From Lachnospiraceae bacterium (lineage in GTDB: Bacteria > Bacillota > Clostridia > Lachnospirales > Lachnospiraceae), in the NCBI GenBank assembly GCA_017408735.1, contig JAFQUB010000018.1, positions 1 through 48,133 of the forward strand: a DNA stretch of 48,133 nt, given 5' to 3'. The notes under the pieces are model-generated. The model was not told the DNA's origin. It did not search any database and worked only from the letters and a program-made list of their open reading frames with translations. How positions within the stretch are numbered: position 1 is the first letter of the stretch; every line of letters starts with the position of its first letter. The translations under genes were made by a program, and so were the position numbers. Below, one piece after another: positions 1 through 6,342 of the stretch.

Positions 1-16
1 AGGAGATAAACTGAAT

Positions 17-415
17 ATGAGTAAGAAAAAGACTATGAATCAGCCGGTCAGGTGCATTGTTTATTTATCAACCGTAGGAGATTTGCAGCATGTGAATCAG
101 CGTGAACAGAGGCAGATGAATTATATTTCCGATTACGCCAAGGGAAATAACATTGAGATTGTCAAAGTAATGCGAAGAAATGTGTTGGGGCAGTTGGATG
201 TAAATAAGCACTTTGACCGACTTGGACAGATGGTTAGCGAAGGTTTTGCGGATGGAATCTTAATCGCCAATATGCAATTTGTCTCAAAGGATATCGATGA
301 TGCCTGTAGAAAGATTGCTAAAGTTTCCAACGTGGGTGGGGCTATCTATTCTGTAGATGATGGTAGGCTTGCGTTTCGATTTAAGGAGGTTTGCCGTGGT
401 AAAAAAAGCAGATGA
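17..415 (+). CDS. Small degenerate serine-recombinase (resolvase N-domain)-like protein
   Basis: This 132-residue protein has the outline of a serine recombinase catalytic domain: a first strand ending VYLSTVG (residues 15-21), a central REQRQMNYISDYAKG helix region, and a later ILIANMQFVSKD segment where resolvases have a DRLSRD-type motif. Only about 130 residues are present, so the DNA-binding C-terminal part of a full recombinase is missing. The arginine two residues before the nucleophile serine is tyrosine here, and the later arginine is lysine, so catalysis is doubtful. An aggaga ribosome binding site lies at 2-7. The end overlaps the excisionase start by 20 bases, which suggests translational coupling. 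A regulatory or accessory role in element excision is inference. Confidence 0.6.
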   Translation: MSKKKTMNQPVRCIVYLSTVGDLQHVNQREQRQMNYISDYAKGNNIEIVKVMRRNVLGQLDVNKHFDRLGQMVSEGFADGILIANMQFVSKDIDDACRKIAKVSNVGGAIYSVDDGRLAFRFKEVCRGKKSR

Positions 416-611
416 GACATTTAATATTCCGATTTGGAATAAAGTTATGCTTACCAAAGAGGAAGCGGCCGCTTATAGTCACATAGGAATAAATAAGTTG
501 GAGGAATTACTGAAGATTCCTAACTGTCCATTTGTTCTATATGTAGGAAAGAAAAAACTAATAAAAAGGGCAGAATTTGAAAGATATTTATTAGAAAACG
601 TAGAAATATAG
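396..611 (+). CDS. xis: Excisionase of Tn916 type
   Basis: The 71-residue basic protein contains IPIWNKVMLTKEEAAAYS and IGINKLEELL, then a KKKLIKRAEFERYLL C-terminus. This is the winged-helix layout of Tn916-family excisionases, small DNA-bending proteins that steer integrase toward excision. I chose the GTG at 396 because aaggagg at 383-389 sits six bases upstream and family members start close to the IPIW segment. An upstream in-frame ATG at 357 would add residues from inside the preceding gene and has no good binding site. It is followed by int, the usual partner. Confidence 0.8.
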   Translation: MVKKADETFNIPIWNKVMLTKEEAAAYSHIGINKLEELLKIPNCPFVLYVGKKKLIKRAEFERYLLENVEI

Positions 612-623
612 GAATTTACTTTT

Positions 624-670
624 GAGCTCATGCATGCTATAATTATTGTCGGTTGTCTGGGCTCTTTTTT
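624..670 (+). terminator. Possible weak hairpin with T-run between xis and int
   Basis: gagctc (624-629) can pair with gggctc (659-664), one pair being G-T, and tttttt follows at once. The loop is long (29 bases), so this may be a weak terminator or attenuator limiting integrase expression, or chance. Confidence 0.25.
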
Positions 671-690
671 AATAAGGAGGGAACAGCAAC

Positions 691-1821
691 ATGGGAAAAG
701 ACCTTCGTGGTAAGGAATTAGGTAGAGGTATAAGCCAGCGAGAAGATGGGTTATATGTCGCCAGATATACAAATAAATATGGAAAGCGTGTTCAAAAGGT
801 ATTGCCGAAACTACAAGAACTTAGGCAATGGTTGGCGGATGCGCAGTATAAGGAAGAGCATAGTAACATTGATTTTCCGGATGCTATGACTGTAAATGCG
901 TGGTTTGAGTATTGGATCGGTATTAAGAAGAGGACCGTTAGACCTAATACGGTTCGAAACTATACAGAAAGATATCATCGCAATATTGAACCAATCATTG
1001 GAAACAAGATGCTGGGAAGTGTCAATACGATTCACTGTCAGACGATTATGAATAGGATGGCGGATGAAGGATATAGGACTTCAACCATATATCAGACGAG
1101 AATTGCGTTGTTTAATATGCTTGATTATGCATATCAAAATGATGTTATTTTAAAGAATCCATGTAATAAGATGGTAAAGTCTGAAATTGGCAAGCAGTCG
1201 AGGAAGAAGCAGGCGTTAACGCTGGGGCAACAGAAGGAATTTTGCAAGGTAGCGATAGGGAATACTTATGAGTATCAATATCGTTTTTTATTGCAAACAG
1301 GTCTGAGGACTGGCGAGATGGTGGGTTTGCGTTGGTCGGATGTTGATTTGGAGAATCGATTATTAACTATTAACCGTTCTATGGAGTACAGACATTCTAC
1401 AGGAGAATGGAGAATTGGAGAGCCGAAGAGTAAATCCGGTTATCGTACAATTCCATTGACTGAGGAAGCTGTAGAGATTTTGAAATTGCAAAAGCAAAAG
1501 AATCGTACGTTTAAAGTTATTCCTATGGAATGGGCAGATATAGTATTTCTATGTAAGAAAGGTACGCCGGTAAAGAATAGTACATATGACACAATGTTAT
1601 TTAAGTTGTGTGATAAGGCAGGTATAGACAGATTTTCGATGCATGTGCTTAGGCATACTTTCGCTACCAGATGTATTGAGGCTGGAATGAAGCCGAAGAC
1701 TTTACAAACCATTCTTGGACATTCCAATATAGGAATCACAATGAATTTGTATGTTCATACCACAGAAGAGCAAAAACATAAAGAAATTGACCTTGTTGCG
1801 GATGCATTAAAAGTGATTTAA
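691..1821 (+). CDS. int: Tyrosine integrase, Tn916 family
   Basis: This 376-residue site-specific recombinase integrates and excises the element. The N-terminal segment (about 10-65, ISQREDGLYVARYTNKYGKR) is the arm-type DNA-binding domain. Residues about 75-165 form the SAM-like core-binding domain, and 175-376 the catalytic domain. The active-site set is complete: Arg206 (TGLRTGE), Lys248 (KSKSGYRTIPL), His318 and Arg321 (HVLRHTFATR), His344 (LGHSNIG) and the nucleophile Tyr354 (NLYVH). The ribosome binding site aaggaggg precedes the ATG. Full length and intact motifs suggest the element may still be able to move. The repeats just downstream are likely its arm sites. Confidence 0.93.
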   Translation: MGKDLRGKELGRGISQREDGLYVARYTNKYGKRVQKVLPKLQELRQWLADAQYKEEHSNIDFPDAMTVNAWFEYWIGIKKRTVRPNTVRNYTERYHRNIEPIIGNKMLGSVNTIHCQTIMNRMADEGYRTSTIYQTRIALFNMLDYAYQNDVILKNPCNKMVKSEIGKQSRKKQALTLGQQKEFCKVAIGNTYEYQYRFLLQTGLRTGEMVGLRWSDVDLENRLLTINRSMEYRHSTGEWRIGEPKSKSGYRTIPLTEEAVEILKLQKQKNRTFKVIPMEWADIVFLCKKGTPVKNSTYDTMLFKLCDKAGIDRFSMHVLRHTFATRCIEAGMKPKTLQTILGHSNIGITMNLYVHTTEEQKHKEIDLVADALKVI

Positions 1822-1841
1822 CTATATTTTTTTATCCTAAA

Positions 1842-1925
1842 ATTGGTACGTGATTGGTACGTTATCCAAAGTTATGCGGGGGTAAAAAATGAGTTTTTGA
1901 AAAATTGGTACGTAAATTGGTACGT
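1842..1925 (+). repeat. Four direct repeats attggtacgt, probable integrase arm-binding sites
   Basis: The 10-mer attggtacgt occurs exactly at 1842-1851, 1853-1862, 1904-1913 and 1916-1925. It forms two pairs with start-to-start spacing of 11 and 12 bases, about one helical turn. They lie between int and the element edge, as the DR2-type arm sites of Tn916 do. Binding by this integrase is inferred from position and pattern. Confidence 0.7.
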
Positions 1926-1989
1926 AACCAAGATGCAGAATCGCGAAAAGCCCGTAAAATAAAGGTTTTTCGAAAGGAGAATATATATT

Positions 1990-3087
1990 ATGAAACTAGG
2001 TATTGTAGGTTTACCAAACGTAGGAAAAAGTACATTGTTTAACTCATTGACAAAGGCCGGAGCAGAGTCTGCAAACTACCCATTCTGTACCATCGATCCA
2101 AATGTAGGTATCGTTACAGTACCGGATGAAAGATTAAAACAGCTTGGAGATTTGTATCAGTCTAAAAAAGTAACACCGGCTGTAATTGAATTTGTGGATA
2201 TTGCAGGTCTGGTAAAAGGTGCGTCTAAGGGAGAAGGATTAGGAAACCAGTTTCTTTCCAATATCCGTGAAGTGGATGCAGTAGTACATGTAGTGCGCTG
2301 TTTTGAAGATACTAATGTAGTACATGTAGATGGAAGCGTAAATCCATTGCGTGATATTGAAACAATTAACTTAGAATTGATTTTTTCAGATATTGAAATT
2401 CTGGAAAGAAGATATGCAAAAGCAGTAAAGGGTTCCAGAAATGATAAGACACTTGCAAAAGAAGTAGCGTTGATTGAACGATTAAAAGCTCATCTGGAAG
2501 AAAATAAACTGGCGAAAACATTTGAACCGGGAGATGAGGAAGAAGAAGCATTGGTGATTTCCTATAACCTATTAACTTACAAGCCGGTTATTTTTGCGGC
2601 AAACGTTTCCGAAGATGATTTGGCAGATGATGGAGTAAACAATGAATTTGTTAAGTCTGTAAGAGAATTCGCCACAGAAAATGGCAGTGAAGTATTTGTA
2701 ATCTGTGCTCAGATTGAACAGGAAATTGCAGAGCTGGATGATGATGAAAAACAGGAATTCTTAGAAGATTTAGGATTAACAGAATCTGGTTTGGAGAAAT
2801 TAATTAAAGCAAGCTACAGCTTACTGGGATTAATCAGTTATTTAACTTCGGGAGAAGACGAAACAAGAGCATGGACTATCAAAAAAGGAACAAAAGCTCC
2901 GCAGGCAGCCGGAAAGATTCATACAGATTTTGAACGAGGATTTATTCGTGCAGAGGTTGTAAATTATCAGGATTTATTAGATTGCAAGACTTATGCGGCG
3001 GCAAAGGATAAAGGTCTGGTACGCCTGGAAGGTAAAGAATATGTGGTGAAAGATGGAGATGTAATCTTATTCCGTTTCAATGTATAA
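1990..3087 (+). CDS. ychF: Redox-regulated ATPase YchF (Obg-family P-loop NTPase)
   Basis: The 365-residue protein begins with the P-loop GLPNVGKST (residues 7-15) and continues with YPFCTIDPN and DIAGLVKGASKGEGLGN, the G3 region typical of YchF. The usual NKxD nucleotide motif is replaced by NVSE, the family feature that makes it prefer ATP. A central coiled coil (about 130-195) and a C-terminal TGS domain (about 280-365, ending DGDVILFRFNV) complete it. YchF binds ribosomes and is linked to stress and redox responses. It is the first host gene beyond the integrated element, so its native promoter may have been displaced or replaced by element sequence. A strong terminator follows. Confidence 0.97.
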   Translation: MKLGIVGLPNVGKSTLFNSLTKAGAESANYPFCTIDPNVGIVTVPDERLKQLGDLYQSKKVTPAVIEFVDIAGLVKGASKGEGLGNQFLSNIREVDAVVHVVRCFEDTNVVHVDGSVNPLRDIETINLELIFSDIEILERRYAKAVKGSRNDKTLAKEVALIERLKAHLEENKLAKTFEPGDEEEEALVISYNLLTYKPVIFAANVSEDDLADDGVNNEFVKSVREFATENGSEVFVICAQIEQEIAELDDDEKQEFLEDLGLTESGLEKLIKASYSLLGLISYLTSGEDETRAWTIKKGTKAPQAAGKIHTDFERGFIRAEVVNYQDLLDCKTYAAAKDKGLVRLEGKEYVVKDGDVILFRFNV

Positions 3088-3098
3088 GATTTTCTTAA

Positions 3099-3137
3099 GG
3101 CATCGACGATATTAAGTCGAATATTGTCGATGTCTTT
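3099..3137 (+). terminator. Rho-independent terminator after ychF
   Basis: ggcatcgacgatatt pairs with aatattgtcgatgtc around a short loop (aagtcg) and is followed by ttttt. It is a stable stem of about 14 pairs ending ychF transcription before the lgt promoter. Confidence 0.9.
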
Positions 3138-3140
3138 TTG

Positions 3141-3169
3141 TTGCTTTCTGTAAAAAAACGATTTAAAAT
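3141..3169 (+). promoter_or_regulatory. Candidate sigma-A promoter for lgt
   Basis: ttgctt (3141-3146) and taaaat (3164-3169) are separated by 17 bases. They sit directly after the ychF terminator and 17 bases before the lgt start codon. Confidence 0.5.
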
Positions 3170-3185
3170 GTAAAGGGAAAAAATA

Positions 3186-4040
3186 ATGAATGATTATAGT
3201 ATTTATTTTCCTAATTTGGGAATTTATTTGGATTATGTACCAAAAAGTTTTAACATTTTTGGGATTGAAATCGCACTTTATGGAATTATTATAGCGTTCG
3301 GAATGATGTTGGGACTTTTCTATGCGGTGCGGGAAGCAAAAAGGACCGGTCAGAATGAAGAAAATTATTGGGATTTGGCTACGATGCTATTAATTTTTTC
3401 GGTGATAGGTGCAAGACTTTATTATGTAGTCTTCTACTGGGATATGTTTAAGGATGACTGGTTGAGTATTTTAAATATTCGCAATGGTGGTCTTGCAATT
3501 TATGGTGGTGTGCTTGCGGGCATTATTACCGTTTTTATGTTTTCCAGAAAGAAAAAGCTTTCATTTTGGAAGATGGCAGATACCTTGACTCCGGGACTAT
3601 TAATCGGACAAATTATAGGAAGATTTGGTAATTTTACTAATAGAGAAGTGTTTGGCGGATATACAGACGGATTGTTTGCCATGCAGCTACCATTAACCAT
3701 GGTTCGTAAAAGGGATATTTCTGTGGATATTGCAGAACATATTCTGGAGGGAACCAATTATATTCAGGTGCATCCAACGTTTCTGTACGAGTCGGCATGG
3801 AATCTGGCGTTATTTGTTTTTCTTCTTTTTTATAAAAAGAAGAAAAAATTCGATGGAGAAATATTTTATATTTATCTGGCAGGGTATGGAATTGGACGTG
3901 CATGGATTGAGGGTATAAGAACAGACCAGTTGCTGATTCCGGTGTTAGGTCTTCCTGTATCACAGGTTTTGGCTGTAATACTGACTGTTATAGGAATTAT
4001 TATGATCATTTGGAACCGAAGAAAGGAAAAGGTTAGTTAG
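3186..4040 (+). CDS. lgt: Prolipoprotein diacylglyceryl transferase
   Basis: Lgt moves diacylglycerol from phosphatidylglycerol to the lipobox cysteine of prolipoproteins, the first step of lipoprotein maturation in the membrane. The 284-residue product has about seven hydrophobic segments and the family signature GRFGNFTNREVFGG (about residues 146-159). NGGLAIYGGVLAG and HPTFLYESAWN are two more conserved blocks. Two lipoproteins in this window, the sugar-binding protein and the alpha-amylase, are predicted substrates. The Spo0E-like gene follows after 10 bases and is probably co-transcribed. Confidence 0.96.
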   Translation: MNDYSIYFPNLGIYLDYVPKSFNIFGIEIALYGIIIAFGMMLGLFYAVREAKRTGQNEENYWDLATMLLIFSVIGARLYYVVFYWDMFKDDWLSILNIRNGGLAIYGGVLAGIITVFMFSRKKKLSFWKMADTLTPGLLIGQIIGRFGNFTNREVFGGYTDGLFAMQLPLTMVRKRDISVDIAEHILEGTNYIQVHPTFLYESAWNLALFVFLLFYKKKKKFDGEIFYIYLAGYGIGRAWIEGIRTDQLLIPVLGLPVSQVLAVILTVIGIIMIIWNRRKEKVS

Positions 4041-4050
4041 GACGGTGGAA

Positions 4051-4230
4051 ATGTCCAGAGAACAATATGGGGTAAACAGAAAAAAGTTGGAAAAAATAAT
4101 TGAAGAAAAACGTAAAAAATTAGATTGTGCCATTGAGGCAAAGGCAGATTACGAAGTGGTATATGAATTGAGCCTTGAAGTGGACAAAGTAATTGAGGAC
4201 TATATACAAATGAATAAAAAAGAAAAATAA
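4051..4230 (+). CDS. Spo0E-like aspartyl-phosphate phosphatase
   Basis: This 59-residue charged, helical protein has the size and two-helix pattern of the Spo0E family, which dephosphorylates Spo0A~P and delays sporulation. The helix 2 segment YELSLEVDKVIEDYI corresponds to the family SQELD signature, here read as SLEVD, so the key aspartate is kept while Q and L are changed. I chose ATG 4051 because agga at 4039-4042 is eight bases upstream. A GTG at 4045 is too close to that site. It lies 10 bases after lgt in a probable two-gene operon ending at the 4257 terminator. The family assignment rests on one motif plus size. Confidence 0.7.
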   Translation: MSREQYGVNRKKLEKIIEEKRKKLDCAIEAKADYEVVYELSLEVDKVIEDYIQMNKKEK

Positions 4231-4256
4231 ATATAGGAACTACAAGATATAGTGGA

Positions 4257-4297
4257 GGATGTTTGAAACAGCACAAGATGTTTCGGACGTCCTTTTT
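4257..4297 (+). terminator. Terminator after the Spo0E-like gene
   Basis: ggatgtttgaaac and gtttcggacgtcc form a 13-pair stem with some G-T pairs around a 10-base loop, followed by ttttt. It separates lgt and the Spo0E-like gene from the dcw cluster. Confidence 0.8.
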
Positions 4298-4323
4298 CTT
4301 TGGGGAAAATACGAATAAAACAC

Positions 4324-4352
4324 TTGAAATTTTGGGGATATTCATATAAAAT
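4324..4352 (+). promoter_or_regulatory. Sigma-A promoter of the dcw cluster
   Basis: ttgaaa (4324-4329), a 17-base spacer and taaaat (4347-4352) lie just upstream of the MraZ repeats. Repressor binding would therefore fall on the early transcribed region. Confidence 0.6.
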
Positions 4353-4362
4353 AGCAATATAA

Positions 4363-4408
4363 GTGGTGGAAAGTGGATGAAAATGGTTCCCAGTGGAGGA
4401 AAGTGGTG
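4363..4408 (+). promoter_or_regulatory. MraZ operator: five 10-bp-spaced repeats
   Basis: gtggtg, gtggat, atggtt, gtggag and gtggtg begin at 4363, 4373, 4383, 4393 and 4403, an exact 10-base period. MraZ family proteins repress their own dcw operon through tandem TGGNNN repeats upstream of mraZ. The middle copy is the weakest match. The last repeat ends seven bases before the mraZ start codon, so bound MraZ would cover the leader. Confidence 0.85.
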
Positions 4409-4415
4409 ATTAATT

Positions 4416-4847
4416 ATGTTCATGGGGGAGTATAACCACACAATTGATGCAAAGGGCAGATTAATCGTACCGGCCAAGTTTCGTGAAGAATTAGGAGATG
4501 TTTTTGTAATCACGAAAGGATTGGACGGTTGTTTGTGTGTTTATGCTAACGATGAATGGGCCGCTTTCGAAGAAAAACTGAGATCCCTTCCATTTACCAA
4601 CAAGAACGCAAGAAAAATGACCCGTTTTTTTATGGCAGGTGCTACCAGCTGTGAAGTGGACAAGCAGGGAAGAATATTGGTGCCGGCAGTTTTAAGAGAA
4701 TTTGCTGAGCTGGAAAAAGACGTGGTTTTAGTGGGTGTTGCAAGCAGAATTGAAATATGGAGTAAAGATAAGTGGAATGAGAACTGTACATATGATGATG
4801 TGGAAGACATTGCCGAAAGTATGGCAGAACTTGGAATAAGTCTTTAG
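4416..4847 (+). CDS. mraZ: Transcriptional regulator MraZ
   Basis: The 143-residue protein carries two SpoVT/AbrB-like halves: [21 protein letters not shown] near the N-terminus and the second copy around [18 protein letters not shown]. Each has the DxxGR signature that contacts TGG repeats. MraZ forms a ring-shaped oligomer and represses the dcw operon it heads. The five repeats just upstream are its likely target. The start is ATG 4416, giving the common MFMGEYNHT beginning. rsmH follows after 15 bases. Confidence 0.95.
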   Translation: MFMGEYNHTIDAKGRLIVPAKFREELGDVFVITKGLDGCLCVYANDEWAAFEEKLRSLPFTNKNARKMTRFFMAGATSCEVDKQGRILVPAVLREFAELEKDVVLVGVASRIEIWSKDKWNENCTYDDVEDIAESMAELGISL

Positions 4848-4862
4848 TCATTAGGAGGTAGC

Positions 4863-5804
4863 ATGGAATTTCAACATAAATCAGTATTGTTAGAAGAAAC
4901 AGTATCGTCCCTTAATATTAAGCCGGATGGAATATACGTGGATGGAACTCTTGGGGGAGGGGGACATTCTTTGGAAATCTGCAAGCAGTTGTCAGAACAG
5001 GGCAGACTGATAGGCATTGATCAGGATGATGCAGCGATTGCGGCGGCAACAGAACGATTGAAAGAACATAAAGATAAAGTAACTATAGTACGAAGCAATT
5101 ATTGCAATATGAAACAGTGCCTGAAGGACATTGGAGTACAAAAAGTAGACGGTATTATTCTGGATTTAGGTGTATCTTCCTACCAGTTAGATACTGTTGA
5201 AAGAGGATTTACTTATAGAGAAGATGCACCATTGGATATGCGTATGGATAGAAGACAGACATACACGGCAAAAGATATTGTCAATGAGTACAGCGAGATG
5301 GAATTGTACCGTATTATCCGTGATTATGGTGAAGACAGATTTGCAAAAAATATTGCCAAGCATATTGTAAGGGCAAGAGCAGAAAAACCGATTGAAACAA
5401 CCAATGAATTAACAGAGATAATTAAAAATGCCATTCCTGCCAAAATCAGAAAAACTGGCGGACATCCGGCAAAAAGAACATTTCAAGCAATTCGCATTGA
5501 ATTGAATAAAGAATTGGAAGTTTTAGAAAATACATTAGATGAAATGATAGATCTGTTAAACGAGGACGGTCATTTAAGTATTATCACATTCCATTCGCTG
5601 GAAGATAGGATTGTAAAGAGTAATTTTCGTAAAAATGAAAACCCTTGTATCTGTCCTCCGGAGTTTCCGGTGTGTGTGTGCGGAAAGAAAAGTAAAGGAA
5701 AGGTAGTTACCAGAAAACCGATCCTGCCAAGTGAAAAAGAATTAGAAGAAAATTCACGTTCAAAAAGCGCAAAATTGCGCGTATTTGTACGTGGTGCGGA
5801 ATAG
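4863..5804 (+). CDS. rsmH: 16S rRNA (cytosine-1402 N4) methyltransferase RsmH
   Basis: RsmH (MraW) methylates N4 of C1402 in the 16S rRNA decoding centre using S-adenosylmethionine. The 313-residue protein has the SAM motif [10 protein letters not shown] (about 27-36), [18 protein letters not shown], and the conserved [16 protein letters not shown] and [11 protein letters not shown] blocks. A cysteine cluster [13 protein letters not shown] sits near 260-273, as is common in Firmicute members. The ribosome binding site aggagg is at 4854-4859. It is the second gene of the dcw operon, 11 bases before ftsL. Confidence 0.97.
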   Translation: MEFQHKSVLLEETVSSLNIKPDGIYVDGTLGGGGHSLEICKQLSEQGRLIGIDQDDAAIAAATERLKEHKDKVTIVRSNYCNMKQCLKDIGVQKVDGIILDLGVSSYQLDTVERGFTYREDAPLDMRMDRRQTYTAKDIVNEYSEMELYRIIRDYGEDRFAKNIAKHIVRARAEKPIETTNELTEIIKNAIPAKIRKTGGHPAKRTFQAIRIELNKELEVLENTLDEMIDLLNEDGHLSIITFHSLEDRIVKSNFRKNENPCICPPEFPVCVCGKKSKGKVVTRKPILPSEKELEENSRSKSAKLRVFVRGAE

Positions 5805-5815
5805 GGGGAATATGC

Positions 5816-6316
5816 ATGGCGAAGAGAGCAGCGAGAAGCAGAAACAGCAGACAAGAGAGAAATATGTATGTGTACGGCAATACTGTGCGTCGTTTGGAAG
5901 TGGTGCCGGAGTTAGAGCCGAGAAAAGAGCAACCAGAACGTACCGGGCAGAGAATTTCAAAGAATGCTATTCGTAAGAACAGAGAAAAGGCAAGACATAT
6001 GAATTCAGCATACGTGGTGTTTCTATCTGTGGCGTGTGTGGTGACATTTATTGTATGTTTCCAGTATATTCAGTTGCGTTCTGAAATAACAGAAAGAATG
6101 GAAAATATTGCAGAATTAGAATCCCAGCTTTCTGACTTAAAGATAGAAAATGATGCAGAATACAGCAGGGCAACAAGTTCTATTGATTTAGAGGAAATGA
6201 AACGAATCGCAATGGAAGAACTGGGTATGGTATATGCAGATAAAGAACAGGTAGTTATATACGAAGACAAGGAAGCAGAATATTTTAGACAATATGAAGA
6301 TATTCCAAATAATTAA
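5816..6316 (+). CDS. ftsL: FtsL-like division protein
   Basis: The 166-residue single-pass protein has a basic cytoplasmic N-terminus (1-61), a membrane segment at about 64-84 (YVVFLSVACVVTFIVCF) and then a coiled coil (LRSEITERMENIAELESQLSDL). This is the FtsL layout: in the divisome it pairs with DivIC/FtsB and FtsQ and activates the FtsW-PBP synthase. FtsL sequences diverge strongly, so the call rests on topology and on position between rsmH and the penicillin-binding protein gene. The long cytoplasmic part is larger than in E. coli FtsL but not unusual in Clostridia. The start ATG follows agggggaatatgc. Confidence 0.82.
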   Translation: MAKRAARSRNSRQERNMYVYGNTVRRLEVVPELEPRKEQPERTGQRISKNAIRKNREKARHMNSAYVVFLSVACVVTFIVCFQYIQLRSEITERMENIAELESQLSDLKIENDAEYSRATSSIDLEEMKRIAMEELGMVYADKEQVVIYEDKEAEYFRQYEDIPNN

Positions 6317-6342
6317 TCTTGTGAGATTGAAGGGTGTTTAGA

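Larger units (their letters stand above)
1..1960. mobile_element. End of a Tn916-type integrative element (body lies left of the window)
   Basis: Three element-type genes in a row (serine-recombinase-like, excisionase, tyrosine integrase) are followed by short direct repeats and then by the housekeeping gene ychF. In Tn916-family elements xis and int lie at one end, with integrase arm-binding repeats just outside int, and this layout matches. The right boundary should fall between the last repeat at 1925 and the ychF ribosome binding site near 1975. I cannot place the attachment core because the other end is outside the window. No conjugation genes are visible here, so it may be an ICE, a mobilizable island or a remnant. 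Confidence 0.75.

Noticed and set aside
1842..1925. The attggtacgt repeats as a CRISPR array
   Set aside because: Units of 10 bases in two close pairs, with no regular spacers of 30-40 bases and no cas genes.
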